This document shows positions 1-11,171 of a stretch of 64,000 bases of DNA, one piece after another. Source of the stretch: Gordionus sp. m RMFG-2023 (taxonomy: Eukaryota; Nematomorpha; Gordioida; Chordodea; Parachordodidae); the NCBI RefSeq assembly GCF_954871325.1, contig NC_088777.1:51285974-51349973 (forward strand), read 5' to 3'. Within the stretch, counting starts at the first letter, position 1; the number at the start of each line of letters is the position of its first letter. The notes under the pieces are model-generated. The model did no database searches. It was not told where the DNA came from and saw only the letters and a program-made list of their open reading frames with translations. The position numbers were made by a program, and so were the translations under genes.

Positions 1-1318
1 TAGTAAAAATAATAGTAACATTTTTAACGTAGTAAAAATAATAGTATTTCTTAATATACTAAAAATAATTTTATTTTTTTAACGTTATATAAATTATATT
101 AATCTTTTTAACGTTATAAAAATTATATTAATCTTTTTAGGTTATTAAAATTATGTTAATTTTTGAAGTCAGTTTAGTTTATTTAGCATAGTAAAAAGTT
201 TATTTAAAAATTTTGTAAGAAAAATTTCAAGGGAAGCAATGCTTCCCTTGCTTCTATGGACGCTTCGTCACTGTATTAATTTATTAAGTTTAATAGTGTA
301 TATCATAATATAAAAACTGATATCAAAATATATCTACTATTTACCTCATTTCTGGCTAACAGAAACACTGACCCCTTGGAACTCAAGAAATCAATAAATG
401 CAATAAATATAGGTCTCTTCATATTTCTTTTATTTTTATTCCTCTAATTTTTAGCGTTTTGGAAAACCCCAAATTTAAATCAATTGGGTAAAAATTTCTT
501 AATAAAGACAGCGGTCAAAAACGAGTCCCTATCCCTCAAACAAAAAATTCAATTCGAAATGTTAAAAGGGAACTACAAATGTTTCTTCGAAACACTCCCT
601 TTTCCCTCCAAAACATGATAATATAAAATTTGATATAAATCCAACATATTAATATTAAAATATTATTAAAAATTGCATTCATTTCATAAATTTTGTTCTA
701 ATGGTGCTATCTAATATTTGAATTTATTTATAAAGTATATATTATATATATATCAGTAGCAAGATGATTTAACTCTGACTTGTTCCTAGTATGAAAATAT
801 TTTTTTTACACCCAATAAAGAAAATTAAGCTCACTGAGTCTATAAAATTTGTAAGGTAAGATTGTACCCTGATTATTTTAACCTCGTTGTCCATTCAAAT
901 TTAAAAAAAAAATAAACATGAAGGTAAAAAAAAAAATGTTCAGATTAAATTCTGATAAAAGATGTAGATTGAAAAAAATTTGACCAGATTCTGAACGAAG
1001 ATTCTTGTGATAATGATTGAATAATTTTTTTTTTTTGAAAATAAATATCATTTTTTAAATATCTTTAATTAATTCTCCCGCCCTCTTCCCCATCCCCAAC
1101 TAAAAATTAATACAACCCTCCCATCCTCTGCCATTTGAAAGTATATTTAGCCCAGCGAAAGCTATGTTGAACAATACTGATCATAATTTTGAAAATCGAT
1201 TGTTAATAAATAAAAAAAATTTTTTTTACAAAAGGAACTTATATAATTTAATATAATATTTTTGTTAGATTTTTTTTTTATTTGTGGTGTTGGGGAGGGG
1301 CTGAGGGTTTTTTTTTGA
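1..1318. other. AT-rich DNA without identified gene
   Basis: The first 130 bp are a degenerate tandem (TTTTTAACGTTATAAAAATT-like and AGTAAAAATAATAGTA). Otherwise A/T-rich with a poly-purine stretch at 900-1000. No exon recognised. Confidence 0.5.
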
Positions 1319-1518
1319 GTGACGCCTCATTTATAGTAAGGTTTGCTGCATAATTTACAAAAGTAAGCCACTGATAAGTATGATATATGAATACGGAGCG
1401 AAATGACGATATAGCGGCAGCTCCTTACTTACGTATGAAAAAGGACGAATCAGCTGCGATTTCGCTAGCAATTAATTTGCGTGAGCAAATCTCGTTGACT
1501 ATAAATGCAGCATCGTAC
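1319..1518. mobile_element. TTTATAGT foldback element
   Basis: GTGACGCCTCATTTATAGTA at the left and GACTATAAATGCAGCATCGT at the right are inverted. The same terminal type, CCTCCTTTATAGTAAATGCG, bounds the element at 41305-41572. Confidence 0.45.
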
Positions 1519-1815
1519 ACGAGTTAACGAGTAACGCGTTTCTTCTTCGAAGTGAAACGTTTACAATAACAACTATAATATATTTAGTATAAAATTCTAA
1601 ACAGAATAACTCCATAAGGGGTAGTTCAAGGTTTAGAAATGAATGAGCCCATTTTTATCAAGGGTAACTGATATCTATCTTTAACTTGAAAATATTAATA
1701 TTATCAATCATATAACATTCACAATTTTATATATTTATTATGTATATGTATTATAAAATTTATAAACGAAGCTTTATATTTATTAAAATTATAAGATCCA
1801 ATAATGTTTCAGAGT

Positions 1816-1908
1816 TTTAAAATGCGAACCCCAGTGACCGTAGACAACGTTCCTGATGTAACTTTCACAACTAAGTTAGAGCCACCTTATTCAAGTTTAA
1901 TATTTAAG
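1816..1908 (+). CDS. Possible upstream exon of the PLP enzyme (weak)
   Basis: After a tgtttcag acceptor the frame reads SFKMRTPVTVDNVPDVTFTT and KLEPPYSSLIFK. The spacing K-x-E-(8)-F-K is the same as in the KxExxQxTGSFK lysine block of serine racemase and dehydratases, but the TGS triad is not there and no GT donor follows. A further open stretch with a good donor (YKIALDKIQGGKTIIIIM|gtgagt, ending near 2032) could be the next exon. This is a suggestion from spacing only. Confidence 0.25.
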
Positions 1909-2548
1909 ATGCTTACTTTCTATATTATAATTCAATATTTTTTAAAAATACTAAATCCAATTTTTATGTTAAAGAAAAATATAAAATTGCCTTAGATAAA
2001 ATACAAGGGGGGAAAACGATTATTATTATAATGGTGAGTTTGTTCCAATATTATTTTAATCTTAAAGTTCCGAGATTATAAAAAAGATTAATCATGGCAA
2101 TTTCTTTAAAATTTTACAGTTTTTACTTCTATCCCAAATTCAATCAATGATATTAAACTTGAGGTGCCTATTTGCCTAAGAGTTTTAGAGATTAAATCAA
2201 TATGGTACAAGGTAGTTCTTGGCAACTTTGGTTAAATAAATATAATAGAACTCTTGAAAAATTGATAACTTTAAAAAAAAATTAAATATTTTTTTTTAAA
2301 AATAATATATTCGATTATAAATATAGTCTTCTCGTTTTCTCGTTTTTTATGATTTATAATCAATTATAATTACTCTAAAAAAAATCATAATTAATACTTT
2401 CAAAAAAATCATAAATACTTGTAATTAGTAATTACAACTAGTTACAAAAATTTTGTAAGTAATTATGCAAATCCCTGGTATATAATACTCTAATCATGTC
2501 AGGTACGATTCCAGCAAAATCAGGTCTTCAAAATAAAAAACGCGCTTT

Positions 2549-2725
2549 ATAGTGTGGACAAACTGAACGTTGCAACGCAGCGTTTCAAAACGCAAACAAT
2601 GCATTTTAAATGCATTCGTTCAAATTGAGCACATTTCCGTTTTTCATTTTAAATTATTTTTTAAAAGACAAACTTGCTTGCGTTTTTTGAAACTTTAAAT
2701 TTTGAAGTGATAAAATTCTTCTAAA
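2549..2725. mobile_element. TAGTGCGC element, left part
   Basis: TAGTGTGGACAAACTGAACG, GCAGCGTTTCAAAACGC, then TTTAAATTTTGAAGTGATA, parallel to 56049-56225 over about 175 bp. The right arm is missing. Confidence 0.5.
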
Positions 2726-3494
2726 ATTGTAAGAATAATTATTATTAAATGATATAACAATATTTTTAGGAGATGAAATTAACAAAAAGTTTGCAGAAAT
2801 GCTGAAATCTTTTTCATGAGAAACTTCAAGTATCAGCTGAATAAGGAGAAAATAGGAAAACCTACTTAATTAAATATTCATGTTATTTATTTTATTGGTA
2901 AGTTGATATAACTACTTGGAATATAAAAAGTAGGGCTATGCCAATCCTCAAATTCTGTTCTGATGTTACTACAAAGCTTATCCAGATCCAAAATTTATAT
3001 TGATTTTACTTACCATCTATATTTGAATAAATCCAATGTTTTGGAAGAAAGCCCATCCGGGATGCTGTAAAGCTAATTTATATTTTAAATTTATTAATAT
3101 TTTATTTAGGCATTTTTTGAATAGCCTTGATGTTATATATATACTATCTCAAGCAAGACTAATGATATATCACCACAACCTGCCAATTAATCTCCATTAG
3201 ACATATTTAATAGCATATAAATTATATTTTTTATAAAAATGTATTTTATATATTTTTATAAACTTTTAATAAATGTTTGTATCATGTTGTAAAATATTAG
3301 AATTGATATTATTTTAAGTTTGAGGTTCATTCCTCAAGATTTTAAATAGCTCAATGGGCTACACCTAGAATAGTGTCCAAATTAACATTCAATATATTAA
3401 ATAAATTTTTCTTAATATTCAATTTATTTATTTATATCATTTAATAACATAATTGATAATTGTCTATAAAAATTAAATATGTAACACAATTTAA

Positions 3495-4580
3495 TAGTGT
3501 TGTAAACGAACGCGTTCAAAATGAACGCGTTCGTGAACGAAGTTCGTTTTTTTGAAAAAAGGTGATGAACGGCGTTCTTTTTTTTTGACGAACTTTGAAC
3601 GTGAACGCGTTCCTTTTCTTTGATGAACGCGTTCAATTTTACGTTCGTTCAATTTTAAAAACACTTTTTATTTTTATTTATTTGAAAAATTAATATTAAT
3701 CCGCATTTTTTAACAAAAAAGTCTTATATTTTTATTTATTTGAAAAATTAATATTTAATCCAATTTTTTAACAAAAAAGTCTTATATTTTTTAATCAGCT
3801 GTTTTTACTTTTTCCTTTTTCATATTGCAATTAACGTACCATAGTGCTACTGCTAGAGAAGTTAAGATTAAAGTTTATTAATTTGAATATTTTATATTTT
3901 AATTTAATAGATTAGCATTTGCATGGATATAAATATTTCATCATCAGATTCTGAAAATCAAAATTCAATATTAGATGAATTAGAATTACCATGGCCCAAA
4001 TATCAAAATTATTTCACTGTTTTAAAATCAATTCAGAGATATCCTTTTTTTTGACGAGGAAGAAGAGGGCAGATTGGAGGATGATAACTTAGCTCAATTT
4101 TTTGAAACAATGGATAAAACATTAAATGTTTTTAATAAATTCCCCCTTTTAAAAGAATTGTTAATCAAGTATAACACCGCAATCCCTTCATCCGCCCCTG
4201 TTGAGCGAGTTTTTAGTATAGCTAACGCTGTATTAACTGACAAGCGTTCATGCCTATCATCAGATGAAAATTTTGAAAAGCAATTATTATTAAAAATTAA
4301 TAAGAAATTTTTTTTTATAAATTTATTTTTTTATCGCTCTATTATATTGTATTTATAATTATATTATCAAAATAAAACTATTATTTTTTATCATGGCTAA
4401 TATATTGTGTTGAAAAATATAAGGCATTTATTTATATTAAATTAAATTTAAAAAAAAATTTATCATAAAATTTTGAACGTATGAACGCGTTCCTTTTTTT
4501 GAACGTGAACGCGTTCGATTTTTGTCAATGAACGTTGAACGCGAACGCGTTCGATTTTTTTTAAAATTTTTACAGCACTA
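3495..4580 (+). mobile_element. hAT transposon with target duplication, internally reduced
   Basis: Terminal inverted repeats TAGTGTTGTAAA at the left and TTTACAGCACTA at the right, flanked on both sides by the 8-bp duplication CAATTTAA (3487-3494 and 4581-4588), the hAT signature. Subterminal zones at 3505-3650 and 4480-4560 repeat the palindrome GAACGCGTTC at least eight times, typical of hAT transposase binding sites. Inside, 4020-4315 keeps the transposase C-terminus: FPLLKELLIKYNTAIPSSAP, VERVFSIANAVLTDKRS, which is the hAT dimerisation domain. The rest of the transposase is gone. The perfect duplication suggests a fairly recent jump. Confidence 0.9.
4032..4358 (+). pseudogene. hAT transposase C-terminal fragment
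   Basis: Reads FDEEEEGRLEDDNLAQFFET through KYNTAIPSSAPVERVFSIAN and ends with Phe/Ile-rich read-through. The PSSAPVERVFS..LTDKRSCLS block is the hAT dimerisation motif, in which Glu-Arg of VER is conserved. The N-terminal zinc finger and catalytic DDE parts are missing, so it cannot move the element alone. Confidence 0.8.
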
Positions 4581-4588
4581 CAATTTAA

Positions 4589-6281
4589 TAATTTATAAAA
4601 TTTTTAATCTCTAGTGGTTTTACATCATGGGAATAAATGAATGTTGGTGATCATATATATAGACTTTACAAGAAATTGTTCATCTTACCAATTTTTTGTA
4701 AGATACTATGCAAAGGCTAGTGCAAAATTCTTCATTGTCAAAGACAGGTTATCTAAAAGTTTTATATTTTCCTAGTAATAGAGCCATTATTATATTATTT
4801 TTTGTTTTACTCTTACGGTTTGAAGGGGCATCGTTATATACCAATCACACAAGCTGCTTATATGCACAATCTTGGATGACAACACATGGATATAATGTGA
4901 TAATCATAAACTTAATAAATTACCAACTTTTAAATTGATTAGTTTATCAGTGCCCTGTGAATTTGACATATAAGCAAAACACTCAATTGGTAATAATGTT
5001 GCCATAAATAAACATTTTAATCTTTCTCATCAAATCTTATAAGAAAAGAGAACTAAACCATAAAATTTTTCATAATCCAAAAATTCATCCTTCCTATATC
5101 AATATATGTGTCTGAATTGTATTCAATGGGCATCACTATAACTTATTATTCATAGCATTGTTATCTATCCTAAATGATTCAAGTTATTCAGGAGTCATCA
5201 TGGTAGATTCCTGGATAAATATCTTTAAAATATATGACGATATCAAATCCAAATGGTATCGAGGAATGACAAAAGGACTAACATACTTAAAAATGATACA
5301 ATAAAAAATTATTCATGATTAAGAAATGAACCCAATAGATCATAATAGAAGAGCGGGGGTTGTAGTCAATGGAACTCATTATGTTTCCGTTTTGGCCAAA
5401 AATATGAATAAATTCTAGTAATTATTATACTCGTTTTTCAATAAAAATTAATTAAATAAGAAAAAGGATTATAAATGTAATTAAGAATTATAATAACTTA
5501 TAACTGATAATTCCTTATTGCATGCCATCGAATGGAATTAATTATAATTACTAACCCCCCCCCCCTTTTTTTTTACGGTGAAATTAATTTCAAAAAAAAA
5601 GATTTGTAATTATGGAATTAATCATTACATTTGTAATTAATTACTGCCAAACTTTAGTATTTAATACTTAAAATTTAATCTTTAATTTATATATGAAGAT
5701 TAATATAAATTAGGTCTATGTCAAATGTTCACAAAATAATTGTCTTATATTTACAGGGTGTGGACTCTATACATGTGGCAATACGATTCTGGCATAGCTA
5801 AAAAAAAACCAAATTTTTTTCAAAAGTATCATATGAGAAGAAATCTTAATATAAAATATTTATTAATTTTATTATAGTCGGGAAGATTTTATTTATAATT
5901 TATATGAAAACAAAATTTTATTCACTCTACTTAACTATATTATATCAAAATTTGTGAGAATTTATTTACAAACAATACAAGAGATTTGATGACTTTAAAT
6001 TTTGAAATGAAAAATGTTAAATTGCAAAGCTGCTTATAAAAACTAATATTTAAAAAAAAAATATGATTGATGGGTTAAGAATTACAAACGAGATTTATTT
6101 AAAACTTTAATTTAAAAAAAAAAACATTTCTAAAAATATTCTAAGGTTTTTTATTTGAGATACTTTTTCAAAGTGTAACTAGTTACAGTTAAAGCTTATA
6201 AAAAAGCATATAACAAAAAATTCATTTCAAATTTCATGAAGTTTTTAAAAATATAAAACAAATTCTTATTTTTTTTTATAG
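4589..6281. other. AT-rich DNA, presumed intron of the PLP gene
   Basis: Holds the weak remnant at 4756-4911, a poly-C run at 5556-5565, and a short open piece after tatatttacag at 5756 (GVDSIHVAIRFWH) that might be an exon of the PLP enzyme (GVEP-type position) but is too short to judge. Confidence 0.4.
4756..4911 (+). pseudogene. Possible remnant of a PLP-enzyme middle exon (weak)
   Basis: The frame VLYFPSNRAIIILFFVLLLR, FEGASLYTNHTSCLYAQSWM, THGYNVII can be laid over the dehydratase block xxMPxNxxxxKxxxxxxxGAxxxxxxxxxxxAxxxAxxxxxxHGYxxxxP with correct spacing, and it lies between the doubtful first exon and the secure last exon. The middle is far more hydrophobic than in any working enzyme. 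Low confidence; it may be chance. Confidence 0.2.
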
Positions 6282-6688
6282 CCAAAATAGCCTACGATAT
6301 ATGTTCTCGCAATGTAGAAGCCATCATTTTAGTTAGCGATCAAGAAATAAGAGCGGCCGTAGCTAAATGTTATCGTACAGGATTAATCGTTGAGCCCTCT
6401 GGTTGTGCCGCTTTAGCCGCTTTGATGGTTGGAAAAGTTCCCGGAATCGATAATGATGTAAATATAGCAAATTTTTGGGATGGCAAAGAAGTTGGCGACC
6501 GGAATAAAAACTCTTTTAAACCCATCTCTAATGAGTACATACAATATTCCCCCTTCGTAGATGAAATCGATAATACTGGTATCATCTGGAGACTTAGTAT
6601 GGGCGGCAGACTAAATGTAGTAGTCGTGCTAGCGGGCGGAAATATAGGTACCTCCGTTTTGACCAACATTGTAAATAATGAGAGATAA
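6282..6688 (+). CDS. Terminal exon of a PLP-dependent serine/threonine dehydratase-like enzyme
   Basis: Preceded by a strong acceptor (ttttttttatag) and ending in TAG, this exon encodes about 134 residues: AKIAYDICSRNVEAIILVSD, EIRAAVAKCYRTGLIVEPSG, CAALAALMVGKVPG, and near the end NVVVVLAGGNIGTSVLTNIV. VSDxEI, EPSGxxAxAALxxGKVPG and VVVLxGGN are the C-terminal signatures of fold-type II PLP enzymes such as threonine/serine dehydratase and serine racemase, which deaminate or racemise Ser/Thr in the cytosol. Odd: about 50 residues (DNDVNIANFWDGKEVGD to WRLSMGG) separate KVPG from VVVLAGGN, where the family usually has about ten. The Gly-rich PLP phosphate loop and Schiff-base lysine exons were not clearly found, so it may be a partial or decaying gene. 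Exact substrate unknown. Confidence 0.72.
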
Positions 6689-6820
6689 TTATGGATATAT
6701 TTTGCTCTATTATTAATATGCCATGTACCGATTTTAATAAATTTTTTTTGTAAATAAACGCGTGCAATTATTCATAGATATGTTGTTTAACTTTTATATT
6801 ATATATGCTTTATCGCTTAC

Positions 6821-8813
6821 CAGGCGCGTACGCAGGAATTTGGTCTGGGGGGGGGGATAATAAATTTTTTTGAGAAATATTATTGTTTTTTAAAAATATC
6901 AAGCATAAATTTATTAGGACTAATAACTATTCCTAATACACAATTTTAAATTAATGTGAATTATAAAAAAATTATATGTAAAGAATCACTTAAATGACCC
7001 AAAATAGAAATTTGAATTTTTTGAGCCTTTACACAAAAAGTTTCTTAGGAATAATTGTATTTTGTATGTTATATATTTACAATGTAAAATCCAATCTTCG
7101 TTGGAATTGAGCTAATTTTTCAATTATCTCATTCTTGCTTGTCGTCAAATGCCTATGAATATTCAAAAGATCCAAACCTTTAAATCTACTTTCACATGTT
7201 GTACTTCTTGGTATGTTTTTCAGAGACCTGCACGCCCGGCTCCTGGGCCGGACAATATTTTAATTTTTTTAATTAAACCAAGGCCGGGCCCAAAATTTTT
7301 TTAAAAAACACCCGGGCCAGACCTAAATTTTCTTAAAAAAACACCCAAGCCGGGCTGTATTTTTTAAAACAGCCTATATTTGAAATCGTTATTATTAGCT
7401 ATAAAAATCAAAAATAAATATAATTTATTTTTAAAAAATCCAGGCCGGGCCAGACCTAAATTTTCTTTAAAAAACACCCAAGCCGGGCTGTATTTTTAAC
7501 AGCCTATATTTGAAATCGTTATTATTAGCTATAAAAATCAAAAATAAATATAATTTTATTTTTAAAAAAGCCGGGCCGAGCCTGTAAATTTAAAAAAAAA
7601 GCCGAGCTGCCTAAAGATTTTTTTAAAAATAGATTAAAAAATCTTTAAAAAAAATCCGGCCGTACCCTGCAAATGGTACTTCTGCAGGCCTCTGTTATTC
7701 TTCTTAAAAAAGAGAGTGTTCTCTCATTAGTTTACTAATGGGAAGAGTTTATAAACCCTTTTAATACATGGGAATTTAATCTAAAATGTGTTTGAAATAA
7801 TGCAGAGCTACCATAGCATTTTTTGGGACTATATCAACTATAGTTAATCTTATGAACATAGTTATTCAGCTAGTAAGGCATCATAAGATACTTTAACATC
7901 TTCATAATAAAAATCTAACAAATAATTTTTTTTCTATCACCATCTGAAAAAGGTTGAAGACTTTTGTGGAAGTAATATTTGCAGATGTAAGTGCTGCATC
8001 ATATATTAAAAATTCATTTATTTGGGTTATAAATGTATCTGCATCTAAGATAAACTCTTCTACTGATCCTATATTAATAATTTAACGATGAGCTTGCCTT
8101 GCTGTCGAGGGAGTCAAATATTAAACACGTATAGCTCTGCTTTTGACTCAACAATAAAATATGAAATTCTTCATCAACATTAGCCCTAATTTCCTTGAGT
8201 TCTGATAAAATGCTCTCCGCTATTCTCATCTTCTTAATCAAATCATTGTCATGTTTTTGAAAAGTAATACTTAAAATAGTTGTATAATTAAATAATACAT
8301 TCTAATGAGAAATAAAATTTGGAATAAGCATTGAATCCAATAATTTTCTTGCTTCTGAGGAAATATTTCTTTCAGGCCATTGTAATATTTCAGTAATAGC
8401 AAATAATTGGCTATTCTAACTCCTTAATAGCTGTTAGTGCTTGATGGAAGAGGCTCTATCTCGTTGGACAAGGTTGCAATTTCTTTTTCCCTGTTGGACC
8501 AGAAGTTTCAGAAATAATTATTATTTGACTAGAAATTTGATAATGGTAGATAAATATTACGCCACTAAAAATTTGAAAATAATAAGTAAATATTACACCA
8601 GAAAACTTGAAATCGAAATTAATATAAAATAACTTATGAATGTGATAATAAATATAATATATATTTAATATGAGATACGAATAAATATTAACAAATATAA
8701 ATTAATATAAACAATAATATTTTTGAAAAATATATCCGCCATCTGCATTTTTTGGCTTTGGGGGGGGGGGGGGGATTTGTCCCCCTGCCCCCCCCCCGCT
8801 GCGTACGCCAATG
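6821..8813 (-). mobile_element. hAT transposon, TTF/ZMYM-type, decayed, perfect target duplication
   Basis: Ends CAGGCGCGTACGCAG (left) and CTGCGTACGCCAATG (right) form an inverted repeat with 12 of 15 matches. Both sides carry the same 8-bp duplication TCGCTTAC (6813-6820 and 8814-8821). Poly-G at the left and poly-C/poly-G at the right lie just inside the ends. On the minus strand pieces of a transposase can be read, for example the C-terminus TCESRFKGLDLLNIHRHLTT and QFQRRLDFTL near 7075-7200, typical of the DUF4371/TTF-finger hAT group. Frames are broken at many places. A GC-rich MITE (7221-7694) has inserted into it. Confidence 0.85.
7221..7694. mobile_element. GC-rich MITE nested in the hAT at 6821-8813
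   Basis: Inverted ends CAGAGACCTGC (left) and GCAGGCCTCTG (right), each followed inward by runs of CCGGGCC-type palindromes in otherwise AT-only DNA. The middle carries a direct duplication of about 130 bp (7326-7456 and 7457-7585, each with ACACCCAAGCCGGGCTG). It splits the transposase remnant of the host element. The same core with ATTATTAGCTATAAAAAT-like spacer recurs at 49061-49222. Confidence 0.7.
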
Positions 8814-8995
8814 TCGCTTACGTAAAAAGTATATAGAAAAATAAAAAAGTTTATAAATCATTATGCCTATATTATTATTTTATTATTATCACCGGGGAAA
8901 ATTTAACTCATAGATATAATTCCCTCAATTATATGAAAATTTGGTATTTTTTTTTGATACCTTCAACTAATTCATGTATATAATATAATATAAAT

Positions 8996-9335
8996 TAGAG
9001 ATCCACACGGACCGGACTCGGCCTAATTTTTTTAAAAAAATCGGGTTCTGACAGGAATATTTGGAAATTTCAATATATTTAAATTTATCAATTTTTATAT
9101 TGAATTTTTTAGGTAAAATACAATTATTTGATTTTATTTATAGAACTAGACGCCATATATAAAACATATGTCTTTTATTTTGAGTAATTACAATAATTAA
9201 TTTCTATATTTAAATAAGTTCGGGTCGGGCCGGTAAATTTTCTTTAAAAATAATCGGGTTCGGGCCGGGCCGGCAAAACTTTTTTAAGAAAAATTCGGGC
9301 CGGGCTCGAAAAATTAGGCCAGATGCAGATCACTA
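8996..9335. mobile_element. GC-rich MITE with 8-bp target duplication
   Basis: Begins TAGAGATCCACACGG and ends CAGATCACTA, flanked by ATATAAAT (8988-8995) and ATATAGAT (9336-9343), 7 of 8 identical. Interior holds CGGGCCGGGCCGG-type blocks separated by A/T stretches. Same style as the element at 7221-7694 but a different subfamily. hAT-type by duplication length. Confidence 0.65.
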
Positions 9336-9669
9336 ATATAGATCGTTTGCACCAATGGGAGCTATATAAGATTTGGCTCAATGAATTATAAGGAATCGAC
9401 AATTTTTATTGCGTTTATTATAAAATTTTGAAATGACAGATAACGTTGCATCTTTTATAAGACGTGTATAACTCAAATTTTTAATCTAAATAACATTCTA
9501 CTGTAATCGATATCGAAGCGTAATTGGGAATGCATTCTGGACACGTATTATCGCCATCTGGTAATTACTTTACAATGTAAATAGCCCATTAAATAAGCGT
9601 TACCCTAATAAATTACAATAACGAATTTGTGTGGATTCAGGGATCTAAATCTTTACCCACTTACACCTT

Positions 9670-9875
9670 GTTATTCGTGCCGATCTTTAAAAATGGCTAG
9701 CTCAACATTTTAGCCAAAAAAAAATATAGCCTGAGCCTCAAAATTTTGTTAATAGATGTCCAAACATTTCGGTCATCTACTAGCAAAATCTCCAGGTTCG
9801 CTAAAATATTTTTTTGTGGCTCTAAAATAATAGGTTGGACGTTTTTAACAAAGCGAGCCGTTTATAACAACACTA
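9670..9875. mobile_element. GTGTTGTTAAACGG MITE copy
   Basis: Left end worn; right end GCGAGCCGTTTATAACAACAC. Interior GCTAGCTCAACATTTTAGCC and AGCAAAATCTCCAGG match the family. An ORF over it (9746-9955) is incidental. Confidence 0.55.
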
Positions 9876-10585
9876 ATCGTAATCTGTATACTCTAAATCG
9901 TTACAAATTTCGCAGTCTAACCATACCGTATGATTATAATCTGGACAATTGTTAGGCCAGAACTAGGCCTAAGGGTTCATCCCGTGGCACAACCTGATTC
10001 CGTTATACTACTTGTTAATAGAAGAATTATACATGGGTGGAAGGAGTCAAAAAAGATGTATTATCTATTCGCGGGAATGCTTATAGTATTAATGTATTTT
10101 TTAAAAAAATAAGTAAATTATCATTTGTGTGAATACGAATTATTTATCCGACTTTTTTTTAAAATAGAATCGAACATATGGTTACTTTATTACGATTTTG
10201 AGTTTTTTTCGCTATTTTTAGCCTGGATATTTTTTATTAATAAAAAGAGACATTTTGAAATTTTAGATATATATATATATATATTTGGGTTTTTTTTTAA
10301 CGTTAGACATTGAATAAAATTATTTTTATGGGTCAGGGAGGGGAAAAAATTACGGTTATGGGGAAAAACGTTTTCAAAAATATCAGTAAACCGACTCGAA
10401 CTGACCTCTAATTTTTATCTCGCAATAAAAGATGATAAGTGATTCTTCCAAATATGATAAATAATCGCCTTCAGTATCGTCAAAATTTTATTTGAATGAA
10501 AAAATGTCCCCTTTTATTTTGATCGAACGCAAACCCTTGAAGTTCATAGACGTAGCCCAGATTTTGTGAGAGGGGTATAAAAATC

Positions 10586-10797
10586 CAAGGATGTGAACCT
10601 GAACCCGGGTTCAGAAATTTAAAAATGTTTGGTTGAGCATTTTTGATACCACAGACAAAACGGGAACCGGGGGTAAAACGGACCGGGGACGAGTTCGGGC
10701 CTCTTTTAGAAAATTGGTTTCGATTAACTTCCTGTTATCAAAATATAGGCCTAATAGAGTTTATAATTCCCGAACCCAGATTCGGGTTCCATCCCTG
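10586..10797. mobile_element. hAT-type MITE, 212 bp
   Basis: Left end CAAGGATGTGAACC and right end GGTTCCATCCCTG are inverted, and the flanks are TAAAAATC (10578-10585) and CAAAAATC (10798-10805), an 8-bp duplication with one change. Internal GAACCCGGGTTC and GAACCCAGATTCGGGTTC palindromes. No coding capacity of its own. Confidence 0.75.
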
Positions 10798-11171
10798 CAA
10801 AAATCGCTCTGGCATCTGCGTTCATGGTTAGCACCGATTCGCCACGAATTTTTGTCAAATGGAATACACATTTTTTTTAAAAAAAAAGAATATTCATTAT
10901 TTTATAAAATTATTAACCTTTACTTATTTTAGCTTAAAATGCTATTTTTATTACGAGAACAAGACAAATTTTTATGCAGTTTTATTCAATAATGCATTTA
11001 TAAAATATAATAGGAAAGATTGGAATAAAAGTCTTTGATAATAAGAATTGCCCTCACCTTCCCTTCATTAAAAATAGCTCCTTCAGTTTAACATTTCCTT
11101 GAGTTGAGCTATTTATTTTTATCATAGCCTATATAGTGCTTCCATCTTTGAATTCTTAATAACCAAAATTG

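Noticed and set aside
6370-6669. Minus-strand frame of 99 codons
   Set aside because: Shadow of the PLP-enzyme exon, which has recognisable motifs on the + strand.
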